From an uncultured Flavobacteriales bacterium (lineage in GTDB: Bacteria; Bacteroidota; Bacteroidia; Flavobacteriales; BACL11), in assembly GCA_943789505.1 (NCBI GenBank), contig CALSUJ010000001.1:186001-250000 (forward strand): DNA of 64,000 nucleotides, read 5' to 3'. The position numbers were made by a program, and so were the translations under genes. Positions 7,641 to 16,431 of this stretch are shown one piece after another. The first letter of the stretch is position 1. Every line of letters begins with the position of its first letter. The notes beneath the pieces are model-generated. The model saw nothing but the letters and a program-made list of their open reading frames with translations. It ran no database searches and was not told the origin of the DNA.

Positions 7641-9253
7641 TCAGTTACTTCTGGCAAAGGATTTCCTGTACATCCATTTGGGTATGCCGTTCCTAAAATT
7701 GCAGAAATTGTTGGTGCAATATCACGGATATTTACTTTTCTATCCGTTTGTCCTTGTGGGATTTTTCCTCCCCAGAAAATTAGTGGAACATGCGTGTCAT
7801 AACTATAAGATGACCCATGTGTCGTACCTCCGTTTTCCCAGTAAGACGATAGCCAACCAGTTTGTAAACTGACAATTACATCACCCGATCTTTTCTGATT
7901 ATAACCTCTTTGAATTAAGGAGTGGAATGAGTTATTATATTCGTTTTCATTTATTTGAGTTGCTGTATATGTGTTTTTAACCCATTCATATTTTAAGAAG
8001 AAATTAGCGCATTTTCTCTCAATTTCTTGAAGATTTATGTTTCGTTCTGAAATTAACTTTTGATTTAAAAATAATTGATTATTTGAATAATTTTTAATCC
8101 ACTCTCCTTCACCATAATTAGAAATTAGATAAGTTGATAATTCTGTTTTCATAAGAGATCCATCAAAATATCCTGCAGGAATATTCCTTTCTAAAAGTTC
8201 TTGTGGTTCAGAAACAACTCCATGATCAGCAGTAATGAAAAGCACTACATTTTCCGCTCCAATTTCTTTGTCTAGGTTGTTCAAAATATCTGCGATATCA
8301 TTGTCTAAACGAATGTAAGTATCCTTAATTTCTGCAGCATGTGGCCCGTATTGATGACCAATATAATCAGTAGAGGAAAAACTAACAGTGATTACATCTG
8401 TTTGATCTCCTTTTCCTAATTCTTCTTCATTTATAATGTCAATTGCAAGATCCTTTAAGATACTATTACCAAATGGTGTCTTTTTTATCGATTTAGCTCC
8501 AGTTAGCAATAAAGCATCAAGATTATGTGAAAATTTACCTTTTACTGCCCACTCTCCTTTAAGATAAGTTTCAGAAGGGTTATTGTCATTTATTGTTTTA
8601 ATATAATCAGGAAGTTGATCCATATAAAAAGAAGATGTAATCCACTTCCCATCGCTACTTAGCCAAAAAGCTCCATTAGCAGAATGTCCTGCTGGTAAAA
8701 TTGCTCCTCTATCTTTTAGTGAGATTCCATACACTTTACTTTCATTATTAAAAAGCTTTAATTCGTCACTGAAAGTCGTGGTAAGCATGTGGTGTGGTGA
8801 CATTTTCCCATCAGCAGATACAACATCTGTATTTTTCTGATCACAATCGCAAACAGTATGCATATCTCCATCTCCAGCGCAATAAATATATTCTTCAGAG
8901 TTCTTGTCATACCAATCATTTGCTATAATTCCATGTACGGAGGGTGTTGTTCCTGTATAGATACTAGCATGTCCTGGTCCAGTATAAGTTGGTACATATC
9001 CGAACTGTGCATTCCTAAAAAAATGACCTTCATTTATAAGTCTTTTAAAACCATCGTTTCCAAAATCATCCCAGAATCTGTAGATATAATCATAACGCAT
9101 TTGATCGACTACTATCCCAACAACCAGTTTTGGTTTTTGTAAATCATTTTTTGTATTAATTTCTAAAGAAAAAGAAATTTCTTTTTTTCCTTTCTGTGAA
9201 AAAGATTGAAATCCTGTTATAAGTACTAAGGATATTAGTAGTATTTTTTTCAT
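7637..9253 (-). CDS. PafA-type secreted alkaline phosphatase
   Basis: Probable phosphate-insensitive phosphomonoesterase of the PafA group, common in Flavobacteriia, acting in the periplasm or outside. There is a signal peptide (about residues 1-19, cleavage near FSQ). Metal ligand D50 (VGIVVDQMRYD), nucleophile T91 in PTYTGPGHAS, N112, and the paired K180/R182 in SLKDRGAILPAGH that set PafA apart from E. coli PhoA are all present. Later metal motifs include VLFITADHG and YDTHVPLIFWG. It overlaps the PAP2 gene by 4 bases (ATGA) and aroB by 4, so it is inside one operon. Confidence 0.92.
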   Translation of the reverse strand: MKKILLISLVLITGFQSFSQKGKKEISFSLEINTKNDLQKPKLVVGIVVDQMRYDYIYRFWDDFGNDGFKRLINEGHFFRNAQFGYVPTYTGPGHASIYTGTTPSVHGIIANDWYDKNSEEYIYCAGDGDMHTVCDCDQKNTDVVSADGKMSPHHMLTTTFSDELKLFNNESKVYGISLKDRGAILPAGHSANGAFWLSSDGKWITSSFYMDQLPDYIKTINDNNPSETYLKGEWAVKGKFSHNLDALLLTGAKSIKKTPFGNSILKDLAIDIINEEELGKGDQTDVITVSFSSTDYIGHQYGPHAAEIKDTYIRLDNDIADILNNLDKEIGAENVVLFITADHGVVSEPQELLERNIPAGYFDGSLMKTELSTYLISNYGEGEWIKNYSNNQLFLNQKLISERNINLQEIERKCANFFLKYEWVKNTYTATQINENEYNNSFHSLIQRGYNQKRSGDVIVSLQTGWLSSYWENGGTTHGSSYSYDTHVPLIFWGGKIPQGQTDRKVNIRDIAPTISAILGTAYPNGCTGNPLPEVTE

Positions 9254-9927
9254 GTATTTATTTTTTTAATTTTGATTACAGCAAGCGATAAAATTATAGC
9301 TACAAGTACATCTGCAATAGGTGGTACTTCAGGCCAAACAAAATTCCAGATTACGACTAATGCGAGCCAACCAAACCAATGCCAATCAAAATCTTTTATT
9401 TTCATTTTATAAATATAATATACTAGCAAACTTACAAATAGTCCCCAAAACATACCACCCAAAATATCAAAAGGATAATGAACACCTAAATACACTCTGC
9501 TAAAGCCAACTAGAACTGCCCAAGAGAATAAGTGTACAAACCCCCAATAATTTCTAAAAAGTAATGCAATAAAAAATACAAGTGAAAAAGAGTTTGCCGC
9601 ATGCGAACTAATAAAACCAAACGGACCTCCACATCCATCTACTATTCTTATTCCTTCTAAGGCATAACAAGGTCTTGCTCTTTGAAAAATTTCTTTAAAC
9701 AAATGAACTGAGCCAAAATCTGCTAGAAAAATTAGCAAGCCTAAGGATAATAATATTTTAATAAAGCTAACAGAAAATTTACTGTAGAGCTTGTATAGTA
9801 TGAAAAGATAAAGCGGAATCCAGAACCATTTTGATGAAATGAGAATCATTAATTCATCCATTTGTTCCCATCCTGCAGAATTAATTAATCTGAATAAATA
9901 TTCATCTATTTTCTGCAGATTTTCCAT
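9250..9927 (-). CDS. PAP2-superfamily membrane phosphatase
   Basis: Integral membrane lipid phosphatase-like protein of 225 aa with five or six hydrophobic segments. All three PAP2 motifs are present: K78-x6-R85-P86, the SSHAANS variant of PSGH (S108, H109), and SRVYLGVHYPFD (S143, R144, H150, D154). It probably dephosphorylates undecaprenyl pyrophosphate or phosphatidic or lipid A-type phosphates; the substrate cannot be told from sequence. It shares 1 base with the obgE stop and 4 with pafA. Confidence 0.92.
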   Translation of the reverse strand: MENLQKIDEYLFRLINSAGWEQMDELMILISSKWFWIPLYLFILYKLYSKFSVSFIKILLSLGLLIFLADFGSVHLFKEIFQRARPCYALEGIRIVDGCGGPFGFISSHAANSFSLVFFIALLFRNYWGFVHLFSWAVLVGFSRVYLGVHYPFDILGGMFWGLFVSLLVYYIYKMKIKDFDWHWFGWLALVVIWNFVWPEVPPIADVLVAIILSLAVIKIKKINT

Positions 9928-10925
9928 TATTCATTTAGTTTTTTCCAGATTAAATCTTTCAGTTCAGTAATTCCTTGTTGTGCAACTGATGAGATAAATA
10001 AAGAAGGAAGGTCAGTTGGTAATTCTTCTTTTATTTCGGCTATCAATTCTTCATCCAACATATCTGATTTACTAATTGCAAGTATCCTGTCCTTATCCAA
10101 TAATTCAGGATTATATTTCTGTAATTCGCCTAAAAGGATTTTGTATTCTTTTGCAATATCATCCGAATCTGCAGGAACCATAAATAGTAATGTGGAATTT
10201 CTTTCAATATGACGCAAAAATCGTAATCCTAATCCTTTCCCTTCTGAAGCGCCTTCAATTATTCCTGGAATATCTGCCATAATAAAAGATTTATCCCCTC
10301 TGTATGATACAATTCCTAAATTTGGTACTAGTGTAGTGAACGGATAATTAGCTATTTGTGGCTTTGCAGCTGAAACTACCGAAAGTAAAGTTGATTTTCC
10401 AGCATTTGGAAATCCTACTAAACCAATATCAGCTAATACTTTTAGTTCTAAAACAAACCATCCTTCAACTACATCTCCTCCTGGTTGTGCGTATCTGGGT
10501 GATTGATTGGTAGGTGATTTGAAATGAGAGTTTCCTCTACCTCCCATACCTCCTTTAACTATAACATGTTCCTCTCCCTCTTCAGTGATTTCAAAAAGGA
10601 CTTCTCCTGTTTCAGCATCTTTTCCTATTGTACCTAGTGGGACATCAATATAGCTGCTTTTTCCATCTTTACCAAAACTATGATTTCCAGTTCCTATTCC
10701 ACCATGTTCCCCGAAAATGTGTTTTTTGTAGCGTAAGTGGAGTAGGGTCCACATTTGTTTATTTCCTCTAATTATTATGCTTCCACCATGTCCTCCATCC
10801 CCTCCATCAGGACCACCTTTAGCGGTAGTCTTGTCTCTTAAAAAATGAGATGAACCGGCACCGCCTCTACCTGACCGGCAGAAGATTTTCACATAATCAA
10901 CAAAGTTTGAATTTTTTACTCTCAT
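9927..10925 (-). CDS. obgE: GTPase Obg/CgtA
   Basis: Essential GTPase of large-subunit ribosome assembly and stress control. The glycine-rich Obg domain fills residues 1 to about 158 ([32 protein letters not shown]). The G domain then carries G1 [12 protein letters not shown]3 [10 protein letters not shown] and G4 SKSD. At 332 aa it lacks the C-terminal OCT extension found in some species, as in other Bacteroidota. It abuts adk (1-base gap) and is translationally close to PAP2. Confidence 0.97.
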   Translation of the reverse strand: MRVKNSNFVDYVKIFCRSGRGGAGSSHFLRDKTTAKGGPDGGDGGHGGSIIIRGNKQMWTLLHLRYKKHIFGEHGGIGTGNHSFGKDGKSSYIDVPLGTIGKDAETGEVLFEITEEGEEHVIVKGGMGGRGNSHFKSPTNQSPRYAQPGGDVVEGWFVLELKVLADIGLVGFPNAGKSTLLSVVSAAKPQIANYPFTTLVPNLGIVSYRGDKSFIMADIPGIIEGASEGKGLGLRFLRHIERNSTLLFMVPADSDDIAKEYKILLGELQKYNPELLDKDRILAISKSDMLDEELIAEIKEELPTDLPSLFISSVAQQGITELKDLIWKKLNE

Positions 10926-11498
10926 TTAAAGATTATCAATAACAGAGTTTAATTTCTTAGCAATATCTTCTACACTGCCTAGGCCTTCAATTTCTGAAAG
11001 TTTTTTCTGGGCAGCATAAAAATCTTTTAAAGGAGCTGTTTTATTATTGTATTCATTAATTCTATTAGCAATTATACTTTCATTTTTGTCATCTGCTCTT
11101 CCTGAATCTTGTCCTCTTGCAAGTAATCTTTTTATAAGTTCAGCATCTTCTACTTTTAAAGAAAGCATTGCAGAGATTGATGTTCCTTTATCAGACAAGA
11201 GATTATCTAAAGCATTAGCTTGTGCTGCTGTTCTTGGAAACCCATCAAAAATAAATCCGTTTGAATTTGGGTTATTATCTAATTTGGAAGATATCATACC
11301 GATAACTATTTCATCTGAAACTAAATCACCTCTATCCATAATTGCTTTCGCTTCTAATCCTAAAGTTGTTCCTGCTTTAATCTCTCCTCTTAAAATATCC
11401 CCTGTTGATAGGTGTACTAAATTATATTTATCAATTAACAGGTTTGATTGCGTTCCTTTTCCAGCCCCAGGAGGACCAAATAATACTAGGTTTAACAT
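10926..11498 (-). CDS. adk: Adenylate kinase
   Basis: Interconverts AMP, ADP and ATP. P-loop GPPGAGKGTQ at 8-17, AMP-site LSTGDILRGEI, FIFDGFPRTAAQA, and a short LID (LLARGQDSGRADD) without the zinc cysteines. At 190 aa it is the short-type enzyme usual in Flavobacteriia. The hpt-adk-obgE order is a common flavobacterial arrangement. It lies 3 bases after hpt. Confidence 0.97.
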   Translation of the reverse strand: MLNLVLFGPPGAGKGTQSNLLIDKYNLVHLSTGDILRGEIKAGTTLGLEAKAIMDRGDLVSDEIVIGMISSKLDNNPNSNGFIFDGFPRTAAQANALDNLLSDKGTSISAMLSLKVEDAELIKRLLARGQDSGRADDKNESIIANRINEYNNKTAPLKDFYAAQKKLSEIEGLGSVEDIAKKLNSVIDNL

Positions 11499-11501
11499 GT
11501 T

Positions 11502-12038
11502 CTATTCTTTTAGTTTATAAATATGTGGCAAATTACGACCAATTTCGTCATAATCTAATCCATATCCCACAACAAAATCATTTGGGATTGATTTTCCTAT
11601 AAAGTCAATTTCAATTTCTTTTTGATAGGCCTCTGGCTTAAATAGTAAAGTAGCCACTTTTATATCTGCCACTTCTTCTTTTTCAAGTAGTAATATTATT
11701 TTTTCTAATGTAATTCCTGTATCAATGATGTCTTCTAAAATTACAATATTTCTGTTTCTAATATTTTTGCCTAATCCAATTAATTCATTTACTTCACCTT
11801 TAGTTTCAGTGCCTAAATATGAGGAAAGCTTGATAAAAGATATTTCGCAGTTTGGAATATTAATTTTTCTCATAATATCTGCTGCAAAAAGGAAAGATCC
11901 ATTTAATACGGCAATAAAAAGAGGATTTTTTATTTCACTATTGTTAACTTGATTAGCCATTGAATGAACTATTGCTGAAATTTCTGTTTCAGGAATAAAA
12001 ACCTCAAATGTTTTATTATGTAAAGTAATCATTTTCAT
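11502..12038 (-). CDS. hpt: Hypoxanthine phosphoribosyltransferase
   Basis: Purine salvage enzyme forming IMP or GMP with PRPP. The PRPP motif VILEDIIDTGIT is at residues 99-110, the early loop FIAVLNGSFLF at 41-51, and the purine-binding FVVGYGLDYDEIGRNLP near the end. Length (178 aa) fits. It begins 1 base after the stop of the M61 peptidase gene and probably shares that promoter. Confidence 0.96.
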   Translation of the reverse strand: MKMITLHNKTFEVFIPETEISAIVHSMANQVNNSEIKNPLFIAVLNGSFLFAADIMRKINIPNCEISFIKLSSYLGTETKGEVNELIGLGKNIRNRNIVILEDIIDTGITLEKIILLLEKEEVADIKVATLLFKPEAYQKEIEIDFIGKSIPNDFVVGYGLDYDEIGRNLPHIYKLKE

Positions 12039-12039
12039 T

Positions 12040-13743
12040 TTAACTAGACCATACTTTTCTAAAAGTTAATTGTTCTTCTTTGGCTTCATCCATTTTCATA
12101 AATTCTAATAATTCATAATGATTTCCAATAGCTAAAGATATTGATTTTTCTGAGAACTTCTTTTTTATTGTAAATGTCACTTCATCTTTACAGTCTTTTA
12201 AAATATCTGAAAGCAATCCTTCTATATTCTCTCCATTTATTTTTGTAATTTCATCTTCCGGAGCTATTTTATTTTTATCAGTTACAGAGTTTGGCTCTAC
12301 TTTTTTAATAATGATTTTTCCATCCTCTTTTGCAGCTACAAAACCAAAATATTGAGCAGAAAGGTTAGGGTTTTTCTTTTCTTTTAATTCCAAACCAACG
12401 ACATCCAAGGCCGTTTTTAAAGTAGGAATATAATCCTCTGTCCCATAAATATGATTTTCAAAAATCTCAGCAACTTTTAGTCCTCCAAATTTTACGCAGA
12501 TATTTCTAAAATCATCTTCAGAGTAACCTTTGTCTTTTTGTGCAAACTCTTCATACAACTCTTTCATAACAGAATGTAAGCTATTTCCTACATCTGTATT
12601 TCTGATGATTTCCAAATCTATCATTAGCATACACAGTGCAGCATCAGGGTAAATAGAAGTTTTCCTGTTAGGAGAGCCTAATTTGTAACCATCTAACCAA
12701 TTATCAAAACCACTGTCAGCCACAGATAAATTATATCTTCCGTAGTTAGTTAAATGTCTTTCTAAATTCTGATTCTGAGTTTTAATAAACTCTTCCCAAC
12801 TAAATACTTCAGAATTATACAGCATCATATCTCCCATATAAGTAGTTACTCCTTCAGCAACAAAACCGGTTCTAAAGTAATTTTCCTTAGTATAATCGTA
12901 AGGATACATTTCTACTGGCCTAATAGCTTTTATGTTCCAAGTATGATATAACTCATGCGAACAAACTCCCAATAAATCTTCATATCTTTTATCCATAATT
13001 TCATTTCCAGGACCTAAGAGTAAAACGGTGTTTTTGGTATGCTCTACTCCATGATAACTTCTGTAAGGAGTGATTTGAAAAAAGTAATGATATTCATCAA
13101 CAGGAAATCCGCCAAAGTGTTTTATCTGACTTTTAGTAAAAGCTGTAAAATCTTTATTAAGTTTTTCCCAATCAGGTTTACATTCCCCTTGAAACCATAT
13201 ATGAAATGTAACTCCATAAACTTCATAAGTTCCGTGCTGTAAGCTATCTGAACAGATAATTGGCGATTCTGCTAACAAATCATAACCTTTTACTGTTAAG
13301 GTATTTCCTTCTTGCTCCATTGAGGAAGCAATTTTATAATTGCTAGGGATTTCTAGATTTAAAGTATAGCTTTCTTCTTTCCTGCCAATAATATAAAACA
13401 TACAATACACAGGGTTGATGTACAATTGATGTTCATCTAAATAACAGGACCCAGCATCTAATTGATTAGAGTAAAAATTATAGGTAATAGTAACTTCCAT
13501 AGCATCTTCAGAAACAACTTCCCATAAATCTTTTGTGATTTTTTGAAATGCAAGGGAGTTATTGTTTTCGTCAAAGGCAGCCCATTTTTGAATATTTTGC
13601 GAAAAATTAGCAATTTCATATCTGCCAGGACGCCATGCAGAAAGTTGAAACTGCATCTTATCTGCACCATTTGTTTTAGCAGTAAATTCAAAATCAACAA
13701 AGTGTCTGTGCGGATTTGAATAAGAAATAGTATAGTTAATCAT
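12040..13743 (-). CDS. M61-family metallopeptidase with C-terminal PDZ domain
   Basis: Glycyl-aminopeptidase-like enzyme of 567 aa. The zinc motif HELYH is at 263-267 (CSHELYHTWNIKAIRP) with the third ligand in FVAEGVTTYMG. A beta-rich N-terminal domain fills about 1-180, and a PDZ domain with GFVAAKEDGKIIIKKVEPNS lies at about 465-550. There is no signal peptide, so it appears cytosolic, which is usual for part of this family. It heads the long minus-strand block ending in aroA and is preceded by a -7 box (13761-13768). Confidence 0.93.
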   Translation of the reverse strand: MINYTISYSNPHRHFVDFEFTAKTNGADKMQFQLSAWRPGRYEIANFSQNIQKWAAFDENNNSLAFQKITKDLWEVVSEDAMEVTITYNFYSNQLDAGSCYLDEHQLYINPVYCMFYIIGRKEESYTLNLEIPSNYKIASSMEQEGNTLTVKGYDLLAESPIICSDSLQHGTYEVYGVTFHIWFQGECKPDWEKLNKDFTAFTKSQIKHFGGFPVDEYHYFFQITPYRSYHGVEHTKNTVLLLGPGNEIMDKRYEDLLGVCSHELYHTWNIKAIRPVEMYPYDYTKENYFRTGFVAEGVTTYMGDMMLYNSEVFSWEEFIKTQNQNLERHLTNYGRYNLSVADSGFDNWLDGYKLGSPNRKTSIYPDAALCMLMIDLEIIRNTDVGNSLHSVMKELYEEFAQKDKGYSEDDFRNICVKFGGLKVAEIFENHIYGTEDYIPTLKTALDVVGLELKEKKNPNLSAQYFGFVAAKEDGKIIIKKVEPNSVTDKNKIAPEDEITKINGENIEGLLSDILKDCKDEVTFTIKKKFSEKSISLAIGNHYELLEFMKMDEAKEEQLTFRKVWSS

Positions 13744-13760
13744 CTAAATTATTTAAAGCG

Positions 13761-13768
13761 CAAAGATA
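13761..13768 (-). promoter_or_regulatory. -7 box for the M61-hpt-adk-obgE block
   Basis: TATCTTTG on the minus strand, 17 bases before the ATG of the M61 gene. It matches TAnnTTTG; a clear -33 TTTG is not visible at the right spacing. Confidence 0.5.
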
Positions 13769-13861
13769 AAAGATTAAAATAGAAATTTGATGATTTGATA
13801 ATGTACGAGTTAATGAATTTAAAATCATGAAGACTGCTAAGAAATATTTAAATCAAAAAAC

Positions 13862-13869
13862 TATATTTG
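13862..13869 (+). promoter_or_regulatory. -7 box of the GT9 gene
   Basis: TATATTTG ends 19 bases before the ATG at 13889. No convincing -33 box is seen. The downstream stretch acgaaattagcaa also occurs at 4341-4353, before the small membrane protein gene. Confidence 0.5.
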
Positions 13870-13888
13870 CCTTAACGAAATTAGCAAA

Positions 13889-14992
13889 ATGAAAAAAGAA
13901 GATGTAAAGTATGATTGCAGGTATTTTGAGGGTCATATTCCTTGTAAGCCCAATAAACAGCATGATGTACAGTGTGATAACTGTAGTTATTATGATAAAG
14001 CAACTCCAAGGATATTATTTATAAAATTAGGAGCAATAGGAGATGTGATTAGAACAACTCCGCTACTTACCAAATACAAGGAAAAATACCCGAATTGCCA
14101 TTTTACTTGGATAACCCATTCTCCACAAGTATTACCAAAAGGAAAAGTGGATGTAGTTTATAAATGGGATGCTACTTCTCTTTACACAATTGCTAATGAA
14201 CAATTTGATATTGCAATTAACTTAGATAAAGACAAGGAAGCTTGTATGTTGCTTGCCAATGTATGTGCAGCTGAAAAGTATGGTTTTACTTGGAAAGATA
14301 ACCATATTGATATTGCGACTGAAAAAGCAGAACATAAGCTGATTACTGGTCTTTTTGACCATATCTCAAAAAAGAATACTAAGAACTATTTAGAGGAGAT
14401 TTTTGAAATTTGTCATTTTAAGTTCAATAAAGAAGAGTACATGATAAACTTAAACGAGAGTTTAAGTGAACAGTGGAAAGAAAAATTTAAAAAATTGTCG
14501 AATGGCAAAACCATTATTGGACTTAATACCGGCTGTGGACTTAGATGGAAAACTCGCCTTTGGCCAAAGGATTATTGGGTGGAACTCATTAAGGCTTTAG
14601 AAAAACAAGGTTATTTCTGTTTGCTAATGGGTGGTCCTGATGAAGATGAAACTAACCGTTACTATCAATCGAAAACGGGAGCAACATATTTAGGGACTTT
14701 TAGTTTGGAAGAGTTTATTACCATTACCAATAATACAGATATTATTGTAACACCAGTAAGCATGATGATGCACATTGCCTTGGCACTTAAAAAGCAATTG
14801 ATGCTGTTTCATAACATCTTTAATGTACATGAATTTGAGCTATATGGAAGAGGGGTGATTATTGAGCCTACTAGTGGTTGCGATTGTTATTTTGGAAACT
14901 CCTGTAGCCGTGAAAAAAGATGTATGAACGATATCTCAGTTCAAGATGTTTTATCTAATATTGTAGGCTTAAATAAGAACTTAAAAAAATAG
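13889..14992 (+). CDS. Glycosyltransferase family 9 (heptosyltransferase-like) with Cys-rich N-terminus
   Basis: GT9 enzymes transfer heptose or related sugars during lipopolysaccharide core building at the inner face of the inner membrane. The GT9 start KLGAIGDVIRTTPLL is at 46-60, with GLNTGCGLRWKTRLWP and LLMGGPDEDETNRYY in the nucleotide-sugar domain. Unusual extras are an N-terminal cysteine cluster (C10, C19, C29, C32) before the usual start, and a C-terminal CDCYFGNSC...C cluster, which together could bind a metal. It is 4 bases before the lipoamide dehydrogenase gene. Confidence 0.85.
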   Translation: MKKEDVKYDCRYFEGHIPCKPNKQHDVQCDNCSYYDKATPRILFIKLGAIGDVIRTTPLLTKYKEKYPNCHFTWITHSPQVLPKGKVDVVYKWDATSLYTIANEQFDIAINLDKDKEACMLLANVCAAEKYGFTWKDNHIDIATEKAEHKLITGLFDHISKKNTKNYLEEIFEICHFKFNKEEYMINLNESLSEQWKEKFKKLSNGKTIIGLNTGCGLRWKTRLWPKDYWVELIKALEKQGYFCLLMGGPDEDETNRYYQSKTGATYLGTFSLEEFITITNNTDIIVTPVSMMMHIALALKKQLMLFHNIFNVHEFELYGRGVIIEPTSGCDCYFGNSCSREKRCMNDISVQDVLSNIVGLNKNLKK

Positions 14993-14996
14993 TAAA

Positions 14997-16382
14997 ATGA
15001 ACTATGATGTTATTGTATTAGGAAGTGGTCCTGGAGGTTATGTGTCGGCTATCCGTGCCTCACAATTAGGATTGAAAGTAGCAGTTATTGAAAAAGAAAG
15101 TTTAGGTGGAATTTGCTTAAACTGGGGATGTATTCCAACTAAAGCATTATTAAAGTCAGCTCAAGTTTTTGAATACATTAATCATGCTGAGGATTACGGA
15201 ATTACAGTAAAAGAGGCAAATGCTGATTTCCCTGCTATCATTAAAAGAAGTAGAGATGTTGCTGATGGAATGAGTAATGGAATTGCATACTTACTTAAAA
15301 AGAATAAAGTTGAAGTAATTTATGGTTTTGGAAAAGTAAAACCAGGAAATAAAGTGGCTGTTACAGTTGATGGAAAAGTGGCTGATTATTCAGCAAAAAA
15401 TATTATTATAGCTACAGGAGCTAGAAGCAGACAGCTACCTAATTTACCTCAGGATGGTAAAAAAATTATTGGATATAGAGATGCCCTTGCTTTAGCAAAG
15501 GCACCTAAAAAAATGGTGATTGTTGGTTCAGGAGCAATTGGTGTGGAGTTTGCTTATTTCTATAATGCAATGGGAACTGAAGTTACTGTTGTTGAATTCA
15601 TGCCAAATATTGTGCCTGTTGAGGATATTGATATTTCTAAGCAATTGCAAAGATCATTCAAAAAGTCAGGAATTAAAGTAATGACTAACTCTTCAGTTGA
15701 GAAAGTTGATACTACTGGCTCTGTTTGTAAAGTACTTATAAAAACTAAAAAAGGAGAAGAAACTATAGAATGTGATGTAGTTCTTTCAGCTGTTGGAATT
15801 GTTGCTAATATTGAGAATATTGGCTTGGAAGAAGTAGGAATTAAAACAGAAAAAGGAAAAATTTTAGTAGACGATTACTATAATACTAATGTAAACGGTT
15901 ATCATGCTATTGGTGATGTATTGCCAAATCATTCTCTTGCTCATGTTGCTTCTGCTGAAGGAATTACTTGTGTAGAGAAAATTGCTGGTCAGAATCCTGA
16001 ACCAATTGATTATGGTAATATTCCTGGATGTACTTATGCTAGTCCAGAAATTGCATCAGTAGGAATGACAGAAGTAGCTGCTAAAGAAGCAGGATATGAA
16101 ATTAAAGTAGGGAAATTTCCTTTTACAGCATCCGGTAAAGCATCTGCAGCAGGGCATAAAGATGGTTTTGTAAAAGTTATTTTTGACGCTAAATATGGAG
16201 AGTGGTTAGGTTGCCATATGATAGGATACAATGTTACGGAATTGATTGCTGAAGCAGTAGTTGCTCGTAAATTAGAAACTACAGGGCATGAAGTATTGAA
16301 AGCGATTCATCCTCACCCAACAATGAGTGAAGCAGTTATGGAAGCTGTTGCTGATGCTTATGATGAGGTGATACATATTTAA
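14997..16382 (+). CDS. lpdA: Dihydrolipoyl dehydrogenase
   Basis: E3 flavoenzyme of 2-oxoacid dehydrogenase and glycine cleavage complexes. FAD loop GSGPGGYVSAIRASQLG, redox disulfide GGICLNWGCIPTK, NAD loop VGSGAIGVEFAYFYNAMG, and the C-terminal catalytic His-Glu pair in HPHPTMSEAVMEA. Length 461 aa is normal. No E1 or E2 gene is adjacent. It ends 17 bases before a bidirectional terminator. Confidence 0.96.
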   Translation: MNYDVIVLGSGPGGYVSAIRASQLGLKVAVIEKESLGGICLNWGCIPTKALLKSAQVFEYINHAEDYGITVKEANADFPAIIKRSRDVADGMSNGIAYLLKKNKVEVIYGFGKVKPGNKVAVTVDGKVADYSAKNIIIATGARSRQLPNLPQDGKKIIGYRDALALAKAPKKMVIVGSGAIGVEFAYFYNAMGTEVTVVEFMPNIVPVEDIDISKQLQRSFKKSGIKVMTNSSVEKVDTTGSVCKVLIKTKKGEETIECDVVLSAVGIVANIENIGLEEVGIKTEKGKILVDDYYNTNVNGYHAIGDVLPNHSLAHVASAEGITCVEKIAGQNPEPIDYGNIPGCTYASPEIASVGMTEVAAKEAGYEIKVGKFPFTASGKASAAGHKDGFVKVIFDAKYGEWLGCHMIGYNVTELIAEAVVARKLETTGHEVLKAIHPHPTMSEAVMEAVADAYDEVIHI

Positions 16383-16399
16383 AATATTAAATAATACAG

Positions 16400-16429
16400 A
16401 AAAAAGCCAAGCATTTGCTTGGCTTTTTT
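16400..16429. terminator. Bidirectional intrinsic terminator
   Basis: A-run, stem gccaagc-attt-gcttggc, then T-run. It serves lpdA on the plus strand and the convergent T9SS protein gene on the minus strand, which ends 3 bases beyond it. Confidence 0.9.
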
Positions 16430-16431
16430 GT

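Noticed and set aside
11047-11520. 157-codon plus-strand open frame opposite adk
   Set aside because: It is antisense to a certain adenylate kinase gene, and its product has no recognisable features.
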